A DNA stretch of 64,000 nt from Pseudomonas sp. RIT-562 (GTDB lineage Bacteria; Pseudomonadota; Gammaproteobacteria; Pseudomonadales; Pseudomonadaceae). Positions 36,289-46,560 of this stretch are shown piece after piece. The DNA lies in NCBI RefSeq assembly GCF_026241895.1, contig NZ_JAPJIV010000011.1, positions 1 through 64,000 of the forward strand. The letters are read 5' to 3'. Positions within the stretch are counted from its first letter, which is position 1, and every line of letters begins with the position of its first letter. Both the position numbers and the translations under genes were made by a program. The notes beneath the pieces were generated by a model that saw nothing but the letters and a program-made list of their open reading frames with translations, searched no databases and was not told where the DNA came from.

Positions 36289-37176
36289 ATGGCAACTCAT
36301 GAACACTATTACGTACCGGCCCAGAGCAAGTGGCCGATCATTGCCACGGTCGGCATGTTTGTCACCGTGTTCGGCCTGGCGACCTGGTTCAACGACCTGA
36401 AAGCAGCGCGACCGGAATCCCACGGCCCGCTGATCTTTTTCGTCGGCGGCCTGCTGGTGGCGTACATGCTGTTCGGCTGGTTCGGTACGGTAATCAAGGA
36501 AAGTCGCAGCGGCTTGTACAGCGCGCAGATGGACCGGTCGTTTCGCTGGGGCATGAGCTGGTTCATCTTTTCCGAAGTGATGTTCTTCATCGCCTTCTTC
36601 GGAGCGCTGTTCTATGTGCGGCAAGTCTCCGGGCCCGCGCTCGGCGGAGAAGGCGCCAAAGGCATAGCTCACATGCTCTGGCCCAACTTCGAATTTGTCT
36701 GGCCGTTGCTGAACAACCCTGACTCAAAACTCTTTCCACCACCCAAGGACGTCATCAGCCCATGGGGCCTGCCGTTGCTCAACACGGTGTTGTTGGTGAG
36801 CTCCAGCGTGACCGTGACCATCGCCCACCACGCCCTGAAAAAGGGCCATCGCGGCGCGCTGAAAATCTGGTTGGCGATCACCGTGCTACTGGGCTGTGCG
36901 TTTCTTGGCTTCCAGGCTGAAGAGTACATCCACGCTTACAAGGAACTGGGCCTGACCCTGGGTTCGGGCATCTACGGCGCGACGTTCTTCATGCTCACCG
37001 GGTTCCACGGCGCCCACGTCACCATGGGCACGATCATCCTTTTCGTGATGCTGATGCGGGTGATGCGCGGGCACTTCGACAACGAGCATCAGTTCGGCTT
37101 CGAGGCGGCGAGCTGGTATTGGCACTTCGTGGACGTGGTGTGGATCGGTTTGTTCGTCTTCGTTTACGTGCTTTGA
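36289..37176 (+). CDS. coxC: Cytochrome c oxidase aa3, subunit III
   Basis: A 295-residue, seven-helix subunit III. Signature parts are SEVMFFIAFFGALFY, AEEYIHA and the C-terminal TGFHGAHVTMGTIILFVMLM, plus WYWHFVDVVWIGLFVFVY. It stabilises subunit I and helps proton uptake. GGAG lies before the ATG at 36289. The next gene downstream on the other strand is only four bases away. Confidence 0.96.
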   Translation: MATHEHYYVPAQSKWPIIATVGMFVTVFGLATWFNDLKAARPESHGPLIFFVGGLLVAYMLFGWFGTVIKESRSGLYSAQMDRSFRWGMSWFIFSEVMFFIAFFGALFYVRQVSGPALGGEGAKGIAHMLWPNFEFVWPLLNNPDSKLFPPPKDVISPWGLPLLNTVLLVSSSVTVTIAHHALKKGHRGALKIWLAITVLLGCAFLGFQAEEYIHAYKELGLTLGSGIYGATFFMLTGFHGAHVTMGTIILFVMLMRVMRGHFDNEHQFGFEAASWYWHFVDVVWIGLFVFVYVL

Positions 37177-37180
37177 CGCT

Positions 37181-37384
37181 TCACCAAGGTGCGTGAGAAA
37201 CCAACTGGCCGCTGAAGAAACCCCAGGCGATCAAGCCGACAGTGATGGCGGCCAGGGCTACACGAACACTCAAGGCAATGACGAGGCGATTCGAGTTGCT
37301 GTCGTCCTTGACCAGAAAAAACAGGCCGCTGAACAGGCTGACAACCGTGGCAATCAGCATCAGGACGATAGCTGCTTTGAGCAT
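37181..37384 (-). CDS. Small two-helix membrane protein (DUF2909-like)
   Basis: A 67-residue protein with two hydrophobic segments (about 4-25 and 39-60) joined by a short KDDSNSNR loop. Length and the MLKAAIVLMLIATVVSLFSG start resemble the DUF2909 twin-transmembrane family. It is on the opposite strand inside the cox gene set, between coxC and surf1, as PA0109 is in P. aeruginosa. Possibly an oxidase-associated protein, but no function is known. Confidence 0.8.
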   Translation of the reverse strand: MLKAAIVLMLIATVVSLFSGLFFLVKDDSNSNRLVIALSVRVALAAITVGLIAWGFFSGQLVSHAPW

Positions 37385-37454
37385 GGTGAGACTCCAGGGG
37401 AAATGCGATGCACTTGAGTATAGCTATCGCGACTACCGACTTTCTGGCGACGTC

Positions 37455-38195
37455 ATGAAGCGCTTCCGGCCGGGTTTCGTGCCGACTTTGGTGGTAGCCC
37501 TGTTGCTGCCACTACTGGTCTCGCTCGGCTTCTGGCAACTGAGCCGCGGCGCCGAGAAAAGCGCGCTGCTGGACAGTTATGCCGAGCGACGGGTGGCGGA
37601 ACCGATGTCCAGCACCGAACTGCCACACACAGCGGACCCGGCCTTCCGCCGAGTCGTGCTGCATGGCCAGTTCGACGCGGCGCACAGCCTGCTGCTGGAT
37701 AACCGCCAACGCGGCGGCAAGGTTGGGGTCGAATTGCTGCAACCGTTTCAGGACCGAGCCAGCGGCCAGTGGCTGCTGGTCAATCGCGGCTGGCTGCCAT
37801 GGCCGGACCGGCGCATCCCTGCGCAATTCGCCACGCCTGGCGAAGCGCTGACCCTTATCGCCTGGGTCTACGTATCTCCGGGCGCGACCTTCCAGCTCCA
37901 CGCCGACCCCGCGACCGCCGCCTGGCCGCAACTGGTAACAGCGGTTGAACCGGCGAAGCTCTGGGCAGCACTCGAGCGCGATGGCTTCCCTTACGAATTA
38001 CGTGCAGAACCCGGCCCCGGCATCTATCAGGCTGATTGGCCGGTGGTTGCCATGGGTCCGGAAAAACACATCGCTTATGCCGTGCAGTGGTTCGCCATGT
38101 CGATCGCCCTGCTCGGCCTGTATCTCTACCTCGGCTGGCACAACGCAAAGGAGAAACACCATGGGAGCGGCCATGAATCCACCCAGCATGTCTGA
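37455..38195 (+). CDS. SURF1-family protein
   Basis: A 246-residue membrane protein with a hydrophobic segment near each end (about 9-29 and 213-233) and a periplasmic loop between, the SURF1/Shy1 layout. Helps insert heme a into subunit I. The PTLVVALLLPLLVSLGFWQL and GWLPWPDR parts fit the family. ATG at 37455 is chosen because the sequence upstream has no family resemblance. It overlaps the next gene by 35 bases. Confidence 0.9.
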   Translation: MKRFRPGFVPTLVVALLLPLLVSLGFWQLSRGAEKSALLDSYAERRVAEPMSSTELPHTADPAFRRVVLHGQFDAAHSLLLDNRQRGGKVGVELLQPFQDRASGQWLLVNRGWLPWPDRRIPAQFATPGEALTLIAWVYVSPGATFQLHADPATAAWPQLVTAVEPAKLWAALERDGFPYELRAEPGPGIYQADWPVVAMGPEKHIAYAVQWFAMSIALLGLYLYLGWHNAKEKHHGSGHESTQHV

Positions 38196-38754
38196 AGCGA
38201 AGTCGCCGGTGAGCCGGCGCAAGGGTCGTTTGCAGCTGCTGCTGATTTTGCTCGGGGTAATCGGCCCGATGATCCTTGCCACCGGCATGTACAAACTGCA
38301 GTTCTGGGTGCCAGAGGGACGCAGTTATCACGGCGAGCTCATCGGCAATGGCCAGACCCGTGCCGACCTTGGCGTGCAGGCGCAGGAGCAACGCTGGCAA
38401 ATGCTGGTAACTGCGCCCAAAGACTGCTCGGTTGACTGCCAGCAACTGGTGTACCTGGCGCGCCAGGTGCAGATCGGCCTCTCTCGCGATGCGTCTCGGG
38501 CCACTCACGCCTTGGCCGCCGCGCAGCCGCTGAACAGCGAGTACGAAGCCAAGCTCGCCCGCGAATACCCACAGCTGCAACGTTATCCCATGGACTTGAC
38601 CACGTTCAGCAAGACCACCGGTGACCAGGCCGTGCCGCAGCTATGGATCATCGACCCCCACGGCAACCTGGTGCTGCGCTACGACCCAACCGTCAAGGGC
38701 AAGGACCTGCTCAACGACCTGCGCCATTTGTTGAAACTGTCGAACATCGGATAA
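38161..38754 (+). CDS. Conserved membrane protein of the cox cluster (PA0111-like)
   Basis: A 197-residue protein with one membrane segment near residues 24-42 and a periplasmic part. It has a pair of cysteines (PKDCSVDCQQ) and a PQLWIIDPHGNLVLRYDP stretch that looks like a thioredoxin-like strand/loop in SCO-type proteins. It may be a copper- or redox-related assembly factor, but this is only inference. ATG at 38161 with AAGGAG upstream; it starts inside surf1. The next gene, ctaA, follows ten bases later. Confidence 0.75.
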   Translation: MGAAMNPPSMSEAKSPVSRRKGRLQLLLILLGVIGPMILATGMYKLQFWVPEGRSYHGELIGNGQTRADLGVQAQEQRWQMLVTAPKDCSVDCQQLVYLARQVQIGLSRDASRATHALAAAQPLNSEYEAKLAREYPQLQRYPMDLTTFSKTTGDQAVPQLWIIDPHGNLVLRYDPTVKGKDLLNDLRHLLKLSNIG

Positions 38755-38764
38755 GGGCATCGTC

Positions 38765-39844
38765 ATGGCCAAACCTGGATTTCGCCTCGCGCTGTTTGCG
38801 ACCCTGCTGGCACTGATAGTGGTGCTGCTCGGCGCCTACACTCGCCTGACCCACGCCGGCCTCGGCTGTCCGGACTGGCCGGGCTGCTACGGTTTTATCA
38901 GCGTGCCAAAAAGCGAAGCCCAGCTGGCCCATGCCGAATTGCATTTCCCGGATACCCCCGTCGAAGCCCATAAAGGCTGGAACGAGATGATCCATCGTTA
39001 TTTCGCTGGCACCCTCGGGCTGCTGATTGCGGTATTGGCCGGGCGTGCCTGGGTGCATCGTCGGCATCCCGGGCAACCGGTGAAGTTGCCGCTGTTTTTG
39101 TTGGCGGTGGTCATCGCGCAGGCCGCGTTCGGCATGTGGACCGTGACGCTCAAGCTCTGGCCGCAAGTGGTCACCGGGCATCTGCTCGGGGGCTTTGCCA
39201 CGTTGAGTCTGTTGTTTCTGCTGACCTTGCGCCTGTCCGGAGTATTGCCGGCACTGACCGTGCCACGACGCCTGCAACACTGGGCCACCGCCGGCTTGCT
39301 GCTGGTGATCGGGCAGATCGCTCTCGGGGGCTGGGTCAGCTCGAACTATGCTGCCGTGGCCTGTATCGACTTCCCAACCTGCCATGGACAATGGCTACCA
39401 CCTGCTGATTTCGCCAACGGTTTTCACCTGACCCAGCACATCGGCCCGAACTACTTGGGCGGGCAGCTGGACAGCGATGCCCGCACCGCGATCCACCTCA
39501 CTCACCGTATCGGCGCGCTGCTGGTGACCCTTGTCCTGCTCGGTCTGGCCTGGCAGCTCAAGGTGGTCGGCATGAGCCGATTGGCGGGGCTGGTGCTGGT
39601 GGCGCTCGCTGCGCAGATCACTCTCGGCATCAGCAACGTGCTGTTCCACTTGCCATTGCCGGTGGCCGTCGCACACAACGCTGGCGGCGCGGCACTGTTG
39701 CTGACGTTGGTACTGGTCAATTATCACGCGCGAACCAGCCTGGTTCGGGTCAAGCAGCAATTCCCTGCACGCTGGCGGTTCACCCCGCGTAAACACTCAG
39801 CCGGGCCCATAACAATAAAAGGAGAGATGCCATGGCGACTCTGA
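38765..39844 (+). CDS. ctaA: Heme A synthase (COX15/CtaA)
   Basis: A 359-residue, eight-helix membrane enzyme that oxidises the C8 methyl of heme O to make heme A. Visible features are [19 protein letters not shown] near the N-terminus, [10 protein letters not shown] (heme His), and [11 protein letters not shown] plus [12 protein letters not shown] later (second His pair). Overlaps ctaB by 13 bases. Confidence 0.95.
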   Translation: MAKPGFRLALFATLLALIVVLLGAYTRLTHAGLGCPDWPGCYGFISVPKSEAQLAHAELHFPDTPVEAHKGWNEMIHRYFAGTLGLLIAVLAGRAWVHRRHPGQPVKLPLFLLAVVIAQAAFGMWTVTLKLWPQVVTGHLLGGFATLSLLFLLTLRLSGVLPALTVPRRLQHWATAGLLLVIGQIALGGWVSSNYAAVACIDFPTCHGQWLPPADFANGFHLTQHIGPNYLGGQLDSDARTAIHLTHRIGALLVTLVLLGLAWQLKVVGMSRLAGLVLVALAAQITLGISNVLFHLPLPVAVAHNAGGAALLLTLVLVNYHARTSLVRVKQQFPARWRFTPRKHSAGPITIKGEMPWRL

Positions 39845-40731
39845 TCGGCGAACGTCCCAGCCAGGCGATCTGGCGTGACTATCTGGAGCTGACCAAGCCG
39901 AAAGTGGTGGTGCTGATGCTGATCACCTCGCTGGTCGGCATGTTCCTCGCGACCCGCGCCGGGGTGCCGTGGACGGTGTTGATCTTCGGTAACCTGGGGA
40001 TCGCGCTGTGTGCCGGCGGCGCGGCGGCGGTCAACCATGTGGTGGACCGGCGCATCGATGCAGTCATGGCACGCACGCACAAACGGCCCCTGGCCGAAGG
40101 ACGGGTTTCACCGGCCGCCGCGCTAACCTTCGCCCTGGCGCTGGCAGTGCTCGGCCAGGCCCTGCTGCTGACGTTCACCAACCCATTGACCGCCTGGCTG
40201 ACCTTGGCCTCGTTGCTGGGTTACGCGGTGGTCTACACCGGCTTCCTGAAACGCGCGACGCCACAAAATATCGTCATCGGCGGGCTGGCTGGCGCCGCGC
40301 CTCCGCTGCTCGGCTGGACCGCTGCGACTGGCCACGTCAGCGCCGAACCGTTGCTGCTGGTACTGATCATCTTCGCCTGGACCCCTCCGCATTTCTGGGC
40401 GCTGGCGATTCACCGCAAGGAGGAATACGCCAAGGCCGATATCCCGATGCTGCCCGTCACCCACGGCGAGCACTACACCAAGGTGCACATCCTGCTTTAC
40501 ACCTTCGCGTTGCTGGCCGTCAGCCTGATGCCCTACGTGATCCACATGAGCGGCCTGCTCTACCTGGTCTGCGCCCTTGGACTTGGTGCGAGATTCCTGC
40601 AATGGGCCGTGGTGCTGTACCGTGGCACTCGGCCGCACGCGGCGATCAACACCTTCAAGTACTCTATCTACTACTTGTTCCTGCTGTTTATCGCGCTGCT
40701 CGTAGACCACTACTTACTGTTGAACCTATGA
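39832..40731 (+). CDS. ctaB: Protoheme IX farnesyltransferase
   Basis: A 299-residue UbiA-type prenyltransferase that makes heme O, the substrate of CtaA. Substrate motifs [20 protein letters not shown] (NxxxDxxxD type) and [12 protein letters not shown] are clear. Nine membrane helices. ATG at 39832 with AGGAG upstream. The stop codon overlaps the sco start (ATGA). Also called cyoE in some annotations. Confidence 0.95.
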   Translation: MATLIGERPSQAIWRDYLELTKPKVVVLMLITSLVGMFLATRAGVPWTVLIFGNLGIALCAGGAAAVNHVVDRRIDAVMARTHKRPLAEGRVSPAAALTFALALAVLGQALLLTFTNPLTAWLTLASLLGYAVVYTGFLKRATPQNIVIGGLAGAAPPLLGWTAATGHVSAEPLLLVLIIFAWTPPHFWALAIHRKEEYAKADIPMLPVTHGEHYTKVHILLYTFALLAVSLMPYVIHMSGLLYLVCALGLGARFLQWAVVLYRGTRPHAAINTFKYSIYYLFLLFIALLVDHYLLLNL

Positions 40732-41363
40732 CTCGAACTCAGAAAACCGTCTTCATCCTCGTCGCCCTGATCGCACTGGTGCTGGGCCTGACCATCAACA
40801 AAGTGCTGTCCGGCAAAGGCCAGGGCGACCCGACTGCGCTGATCGACGCCGGAATCATCCTGCTGCCGCAAAGCCGCAACATGCCGGATCTGACCATGAC
40901 CGACCAGGATGGCAAGCCAGTGGCGGTCGACGAGTTGAAAGACAAGTGGTCGCTGCTGTTCTTCGGCTACACCTTCTGCCCGGACATCTGCCCGACCACC
41001 CTCGCCCAGCTGCGTCAGATCAAAAGTGAGTTGCCTGCAGATGTGCGGGACAAGCTGCAGATCATCCTGGTCAGCGTCGACCCCCATCGCGACACACCCA
41101 AACAGCTCAAACAGTACCTGGGCTACTTCGACCCGCAGTTCATCGGCCTGACGCCGACCTCGATCGAAGACCTGCAAAAATTCGCCAACGCGGTGAGCAT
41201 TCCGTTTATCCCGGCAGATACCAGCAAGCCGAACTACACGGTTGATCACAGCGGCAACTTGGCGGTGATCGGCCCGGACGGCACGCAGCGCGGGTTTATT
41301 CGGGCGCCGTTGAACAACGTGAAGCTGGTGGCGCAGTTGCCGGTGATGCTTAAACGCGATTAA
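40728..41363 (+). CDS. SCO1/SenC-family copper assembly protein
   Basis: A 211-residue, membrane-anchored thioredoxin-like protein (hydrophobic segment at residues 8-25). The copper site is CPDIC ([12 protein letters not shown]), with the distal His in [11 protein letters not shown]. It delivers copper to CuA of subunit II. The ATG at 40728 overlaps the ctaB stop, so it closes the cox operon. It is followed by a REP pair rather than a simple terminator. Confidence 0.93.
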   Translation: MTRTQKTVFILVALIALVLGLTINKVLSGKGQGDPTALIDAGIILLPQSRNMPDLTMTDQDGKPVAVDELKDKWSLLFFGYTFCPDICPTTLAQLRQIKSELPADVRDKLQIILVSVDPHRDTPKQLKQYLGYFDPQFIGLTPTSIEDLQKFANAVSIPFIPADTSKPNYTVDHSGNLAVIGPDGTQRGFIRAPLNNVKLVAQLPVMLKRD

Positions 41364-41372
41364 TGACGCACC

Positions 41373-41440
41373 TGTAGGAGCCCGGCTTGCCGGCGATGGC
41401 GGCCTTGAAGTCGCCATCGCCGGCAAGCCGGACTCCTACA
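41373..41440. repeat. REP pair after sco
   Basis: Arms at 41373-41400 and 41413-41440 form a long, nearly perfect hairpin. The class (TGTAGGAGCCCGGCTTGCCG...) is distinct from those near coxA and the RAYT. It lies between the convergent cox operon and metQ. Confidence 0.9.
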
Positions 41441-41460
41441 ATGGCCGTATTCCAGGCAGA

Positions 41461-41490
41461 AAAAAGGGGCGCAGTTTGCGCCCCTTTTTC
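41461..41490. terminator. Bidirectional terminator between sco and metQ
   Basis: A 12-base-pair stem (41461-41472 with 41478-41489) with A/T ends, so both strands end in a T run after a GC-rich hairpin. It should stop both the cox operon and metNIQ. Confidence 0.9.
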
Positions 41491-41504
41491 GTTGCTTCGG
41501 CCGA

Positions 41505-42275
41505 TTAGAACGCTGGCAATACCGCGCCTTTGTACTTCTCGAGGATGAAGGCTTTCACTTCCGGGCTGTGCAGGGCTGCGACCAGTTTTTTCATGTCTTC
41601 GCTGTCCTTGTCATCCGCACGAGCTACCAGAATGTTCACGTAAGGCGAGTCGTTACCTTCGATGACCAGCGCGTCCTTGGACGGATCGAGCTTGGCTTCC
41701 AGTGCGTAGTTGGTGTTGATCAGCGCCAGGTCGACCTGGGTCAGCACGCGCGGAATGGTCGCGGCTTCCAGTTCGCGGAACTTCAGGTCCTTGGAGTTTT
41801 CGGTAATGTCCTTCACGGTCGACAGGATGTTGTTCGAGTCTTTCAACTTGATCAGGCCAGCCTTTTGCAGCAGCAACAGGGCGCGGCCACCGTTGGTGGC
41901 GTCGTTGGGAATCACCACATTGGCGCCGCCTGGCAGATCGGCCAAGGTTTTGTATTTGCTGGAGTAGGCGCCCAGAGGCTCCAAATGCACGCCGGCAACG
42001 GCAACCAGGTTGGTGCCCTTGGCCTTGTTGAACTCGTCCAGGTACGGCTGGTGCTGGAAGAAGTTGGCGTCCAGGCGTTTTTCGGCCACTTGCACGTTGG
42101 GTTGGACGTAGTCGGTGAAGACCTTGACCTTCAGGTCCACGCCGTCCTTGGCCAAGGCTGGCTTGATGAATTCGAGAATCTCAGCGTGCGGGACCGGGGT
42201 GGCAGCGACGGTCAGGGTGTCGGCCTGGGCAGAGAACGCAGCAACGGCGGCGAACGCGACGAGTAGTTTTTTCAT
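41505..42275 (-). CDS. metQ: Methionine ABC transporter, binding protein
   Basis: A 256-residue MetQ/NlpA-family binding protein with an N-terminal signal peptide (cleavage near FSAQA). Family segments are TLTVAATPVPHAEILEFIKP, then NFFQHQPYLDEFN and VVIPNDATNGGRALLLLQ. It binds methionine in the periplasm for MetNI. There is no lipobox cysteine, so it is probably soluble rather than a lipoprotein. Last gene of metN-metI-metQ. Several metQ paralogues are usual in Pseudomonas, and some bind other amino acids. Confidence 0.92.
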   Translation of the reverse strand: MKKLLVAFAAVAAFSAQADTLTVAATPVPHAEILEFIKPALAKDGVDLKVKVFTDYVQPNVQVAEKRLDANFFQHQPYLDEFNKAKGTNLVAVAGVHLEPLGAYSSKYKTLADLPGGANVVIPNDATNGGRALLLLQKAGLIKLKDSNNILSTVKDITENSKDLKFRELEAATIPRVLTQVDLALINTNYALEAKLDPSKDALVIEGNDSPYVNILVARADDKDSEDMKKLVAALHSPEVKAFILEKYKGAVLPAF

Positions 42276-42355
42276 TCAGCTAACTCCATGTGAGGCGCCA
42301 GTTTTGCGGCGCCTGCCAGCGAATGGCCGGCTCATTGGTAAAAGACGAAAAGTGT

Positions 42356-43030
42356 TTATTTGCGGGAAAAATGCACAACCAATTTGTCGCCGACGGTTTG
42401 CAGCACCTGGACCAGCACCAGCAGCAACACCACTGTCACCACCATCACATCGGTCTGGAAACGTTGGTAGCCGAAACGGATCGCCAGGTCACCCAAGCCA
42501 CCGGCGCCGACGACACCGGCCATCGCCGTGTAGGACACCAGTGTAATCGCAGTCACCGTAATCGCCGCGAAGATGCCCGGACGGGCTTCCGGCAGCAGGG
42601 CATTGGTGATGATCTGCCGAGTGGTCGCGCCCATGGCCTGGGTCGCCTCGATGATGCCGCGATCCACTTCCCGCAAGGCGGTTTCCACCAGTCGGGCGAA
42701 GAACGGCGTGGCGCCCACTACCAGCGGTGGAATCGCACCGGCGACTCCCAGGGAGGTGCCGGTGATCAGCACAGTGAACGGAATCATCACGATCAACAGA
42801 ATGATGAAGGGCAGTGAACGCAGGATGTTCACCACCAGCGACAGCATGGCGTACAGGCCTTTGGCTTCGAGCAGCTGGCGCGGGCTGCACAGGAACAACA
42901 GCACGCCCAGGGGCAGGCCCAACAGCACGGTGAACAACAGCGAACCACCGAGCATCAGCAGGGTATCGCCGGTGGCCAACCAGATTTCGAACCAGTCGAT
43001 GTTGGAGAAGAAACTTGTCAGGGCTTCCAT
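42356..43030 (-). CDS. metI: Methionine ABC transporter, permease
   Basis: A 224-residue inner-membrane permease with five to six helices and the EAA-type coupling loop (EATQAMGATTRQIITNALLPEA). Pairs with MetN. Its ATG overlaps the metN stop codon. It is separated from metQ by 80 bases. Confidence 0.95.
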   Translation of the reverse strand: MEALTSFFSNIDWFEIWLATGDTLLMLGGSLLFTVLLGLPLGVLLFLCSPRQLLEAKGLYAMLSLVVNILRSLPFIILLIVMIPFTVLITGTSLGVAGAIPPLVVGATPFFARLVETALREVDRGIIEATQAMGATTRQIITNALLPEARPGIFAAITVTAITLVSYTAMAGVVGAGGLGDLAIRFGYQRFQTDVMVVTVVLLLVLVQVLQTVGDKLVVHFSRK

Positions 43031-44037
43031 CAGCGCAGCACCTCCATGTGAACGTCAGCTGCGGTGAAGCGGGCAAACGCCGCCTCCATGTCGCCACCGG
43101 TGACGGCCAGAGTGAGTTGCCCATAAGGGACGTCTTTGATGCGGTCGATGCGACCGGCGAGGATGCTGTAGTCCACACCCGTTTCGCGGGCGACGGTACC
43201 CAGTAAAGGTGCGTAGGTCGCATCGCCCTGGAATGTCAGACGCACGATGCGGCCCGGGACATGGGCGAAGTCGTCGCGCTGTTCACTCTCATCGATCTGC
43301 TCATCTTCCTGGACAAAGCGCTTGGTGGTCGGGTGCTTGGGATGCAGGAACACCTCGGCCACCGAGCCCTGCTCGACGATCACGCCAGCATCCATTACCG
43401 CCACCTGGTCGCAGACACGGCGAATCACGTCCATCTCGTGAGTGATCAGAACGATGGTCAGTTTCAGCTCGCGGTTGATCTCTGCCAGCAGCTGCAGGAC
43501 CGACGCAGTGGTTTGCGGGTCGAGGGCGCTGGTGGCTTCGTCGCACAGCAGGATTTTTGGTTTGGTGGCCAGGGCGCGCGCGATACCGACTCGCTGCTTC
43601 TGCCCACCGGACAATTGCGCCGGGTATTTTTTCGCGTGGTCAGACAGCCCGACCCGCGCCAGCAATTCAGCGACGCGCTGGTCAATCTGGCTGCGCGACA
43701 GTTCGCCGGCCAGCGTCAGGGGCAGCGCAACGTTGTCGGCCACGGTCTTGGACGCCAGCAGGTTGAAGTGCTGGAAGATCATCCCGACCTGTTGGCGGAA
43801 GCGGCGCAGGCTGTTGGCGTCGAGCGCAGTGACTTCTTCACCGTCGACGAAGATCTTGCCGCCAGTGGAATTCTCCAGCCGATTGATCAGGCGCAGCAGG
43901 GTACTTTTGCCCGCGCCGGAATGCCCGATCAGGCCAAACACCTGGCCGTTCTCAATCGTCAGACTGGTCGGGTGCAGGGCGGGAATTTCCTTACCGGCGA
44001 CGCGGTAGGTTTTGTGGACGTTTTGAAACTCGATCAC
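43030..44037 (-). CDS. metN: Methionine ABC transporter, ATP-binding protein
   Basis: A 335-residue ATPase. Walker A is GHSGAGKST (38-46), the signature is [15 protein letters not shown], and Walker B is [12 protein letters not shown]. The C-terminal about 90 residues form the NIL/ACT-like domain that binds methionine and inhibits transport. First gene of metNIQ, divergent from katE. No MetJ is expected in Pseudomonas, and I see no S-adenosylmethionine riboswitch in the upstream 260 bases. Confidence 0.95.
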   Translation of the reverse strand: MIEFQNVHKTYRVAGKEIPALHPTSLTIENGQVFGLIGHSGAGKSTLLRLINRLENSTGGKIFVDGEEVTALDANSLRRFRQQVGMIFQHFNLLASKTVADNVALPLTLAGELSRSQIDQRVAELLARVGLSDHAKKYPAQLSGGQKQRVGIARALATKPKILLCDEATSALDPQTTASVLQLLAEINRELKLTIVLITHEMDVIRRVCDQVAVMDAGVIVEQGSVAEVFLHPKHPTTKRFVQEDEQIDESEQRDDFAHVPGRIVRLTFQGDATYAPLLGTVARETGVDYSILAGRIDRIKDVPYGQLTLAVTGGDMEAAFARFTAADVHMEVLR

Positions 44038-44299
44038 GTAGCGAACCTTGTGGGGCGCGTTGGAAAAGGGTCAGCGGTTAGCCGGGCGCGCATTTTAGCC
44101 TGTCCGTATGGAGGTTCTTAGCATTTATTTCGCATTCGACCAGCGATTTGGCAATAACGCGATCAAAGGTCAGAAAAAAGGAACGGCTGAAACACTCGCC
44201 AGTCACTACTTAAGCAGCTCGAGAATCACCAGGTGCCGTGCCTGGAACATTGCTCACAAGTCCGGCTAGGACGAGATCGCAACGAGGAGTTTACGACTG

Positions 44300-46438
44300 A
44301 TGAGTACGAAAAAACCTGCCCCACCTAAAAGCGAACTGGCCGGGACCGATACCCTGGACCGAGGCAACACCAATACCAAGCTCGACAGCCTGGAAACATT
44401 CCGCTCCGATGCCACAGGCCAGGCCCTGCGCACCAACCAGGGCGTGAAGGTTTCGGACAATCAGAACACGCTGAAGGTCGGCGCGCGCGGGCCGTCGCTG
44501 CTTGAAGACTTCATCATGCGTGAAAAAATCACGCACTTTGACCATGAACGCATCCCCGAGCGCATCGTCCATGCTCGTGGCACTGGTGCTCATGGTTACT
44601 TCCAGGCCTACGAAAACCACGCTGCGTTGACCAAGGCCGGCTTCCTCCAGGACCCGGGCAAGAAGACTCCGGTATTCACCCGCTTCTCCACGGTGCAGGG
44701 CCCTCGCGGTTCCGGCGATACCGTGCGTGACGTGCGCGGATTTGCCGTGAAGTTCTTCACCGACGAAGGCAACTTCGATCTGGTGGGCAATAACATGCCG
44801 GTGTTTTTCATCCAGGATGCGATCAAGTTTCCCGACTTCGTCCACGCCGTTAAGCCTGAACCACACAACGAAATTCCTACCGGCGGCTCGGCTCACGATA
44901 CCTTCTGGGACTTCGTTTCCCTGGTGCCGGAGTCGGCGCACATGGTCATCTGGGCGATGTCCGACCGTGCGATTCCGAAGAGCCTGCGCAGCATGCAGGG
45001 CTTCGGTGTACACACCTTCCGGTTGATCAACGCTGAAGGCAAATCGCGCTTCGTCAAATTCCACTGGCGACCTTCCAACGGCACCTGCTCCCTGGTCTGG
45101 GATGAGGCGCAGAAGCTTGCCGGCAAGGACACTGACTTCCACCGTCGCGACCTGTGGGAAGCGATCGAGATGGGCGACTACCCGGAATGGGAATTGGGCG
45201 TGCAGATTGTCGAAGAGGAAAACGAACATTCCTTCGACTTCGATATTCTCGACCCGACCAAGATCATCCCTGAGGAAATCGTACCCATCACGCCGCTGGG
45301 CAAGATGGTGCTGAACCGCAACCCGGACAATTTCTTCGCTGAAACCGAACAGGTCGCGTTCTGCCCGGGGCACATCGTGCCAGGGATCGACTTCTCCAAC
45401 GATCCGCTGCTGCAGGGTCGGCTGTTTTCCTACACCGACACACAGATCAGCCGTCTTGGCGGCCCGAACTTCCACGAAATCCCGATCAACCGTCCGGTAG
45501 CGCCGTTCCACAACGGCCAGCGCGATGCACTGCACCGCACCACCATCGACAAGGGACGCGCGGCGTACGAGCCGAATTCCATCGACGGCGGCTGGCCGAA
45601 AGAGACACCGCCTGCGGCCCAGGACGGTGGCTTCGAGTCTTATCCAGAGCGAATCGATGCAAACAAGATCCGCCAGCGCAGCGAATCGTTCAGCGACCAC
45701 TTCTCCCAGGCGCGCCTGTTCTTCAACAGCATGAGCAAGCACGAGCAGGAACACATCATCGCCGCGTACAGCTTCGAGCTGGGCAAGGTCGAGCGCGAGT
45801 TCATTCGTGCCCGGCAGGTCAACGAGATCCTGGCCAACATCGATCTCGAACTGGCCGCACGTGTTGCTGCAAACCTCGGTTTGCCAGCACCCAAGGCCGG
45901 TACGGTCGATGTGCCTAAAACCTCGCTGGACCGCTCACCTGCCCTGAGCCAGGCCAACCTGCTGCCGGGCAACATCAAATCGCGCAAGGTAGCAATCCTG
46001 GCCGCTAATGGCGTAGACGGCGCGGCGATTGATGCGCTGAAAAAAGCACTGGCCGCCGAAGGGGCGCACGCCAAGCTGCTGGGCCCGACTTCAGCACCTG
46101 TGACCACTGCTGACGGCAAGGCGCTGCCCGTGGATGCGTCAATGGAAGGCATGCCTTCCGTAGCATTCGATGCGGTGTTCGTACCGGGTGGCGCAGCGTC
46201 GATCAAGGCGTTGAGTGCTGACGGCGTTGCGTTGCATTACGTGCTCGAAGCCTACAAGCACCTGAAAGCAATCGCGCTGCACGGCGAAGCCAAGCAATTG
46301 CTGGATGTGCTGAAGCTGGAGGCTGATGCAGGGCTGATCGTGGGGGCGGATACGAAGCTGTTCAAACCGTTCATTGCCGCGATTGGGCAGCATCGGGTTT
46401 GGGATCGTGAGCCGAAAGCCAAGGCGGTTCCGGCTTAA
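44300..46438 (+). CDS. katE: Catalase HPII (large-subunit)
   Basis: A 712-residue clade 2 catalase. Active-site His is His91 in [12 protein letters not shown]; the distal Asn is in NNMPVFFI, and the heme-ligand Tyr in the [13 protein letters not shown] segment. The C-terminal about 150 residues form the flavodoxin/DJ-1-like domain of large catalases ([12 protein letters not shown], then [11 protein letters not shown]). It removes hydrogen peroxide in stationary phase. GAGGAG lies ahead of the ATG. Followed by a REP pair. Confidence 0.95.
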   Translation: MSTKKPAPPKSELAGTDTLDRGNTNTKLDSLETFRSDATGQALRTNQGVKVSDNQNTLKVGARGPSLLEDFIMREKITHFDHERIPERIVHARGTGAHGYFQAYENHAALTKAGFLQDPGKKTPVFTRFSTVQGPRGSGDTVRDVRGFAVKFFTDEGNFDLVGNNMPVFFIQDAIKFPDFVHAVKPEPHNEIPTGGSAHDTFWDFVSLVPESAHMVIWAMSDRAIPKSLRSMQGFGVHTFRLINAEGKSRFVKFHWRPSNGTCSLVWDEAQKLAGKDTDFHRRDLWEAIEMGDYPEWELGVQIVEEENEHSFDFDILDPTKIIPEEIVPITPLGKMVLNRNPDNFFAETEQVAFCPGHIVPGIDFSNDPLLQGRLFSYTDTQISRLGGPNFHEIPINRPVAPFHNGQRDALHRTTIDKGRAAYEPNSIDGGWPKETPPAAQDGGFESYPERIDANKIRQRSESFSDHFSQARLFFNSMSKHEQEHIIAAYSFELGKVEREFIRARQVNEILANIDLELAARVAANLGLPAPKAGTVDVPKTSLDRSPALSQANLLPGNIKSRKVAILAANGVDGAAIDALKKALAAEGAHAKLLGPTSAPVTTADGKALPVDASMEGMPSVAFDAVFVPGGAASIKALSADGVALHYVLEAYKHLKAIALHGEAKQLLDVLKLEADAGLIVGADTKLFKPFIAAIGQHRVWDREPKAKAVPA

Positions 46439-46464
46439 GATTTATTAGCGATAGCAAGGACGCT

Positions 46465-46555
46465 ATCGCGAGCAGGCTCGCTCCTACAGGGTAAAAGGTG
46501 GAACACAGAATTTGTGATCATCCCGTACCCCTGTAGGAGCGAGCCTGCTCGCGAT
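46465..46555. repeat. REP pair after katE
   Basis: Inverted arms at 46465-46490 and 46530-46555, about 39 bases apart. The class reads CTGTAGGAGCGAGCCTGCTC..., a fourth variant in this window. Located between convergent katE and the PA5502-like gene. Confidence 0.92.
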
Positions 46556-46560
46556 GCTTT

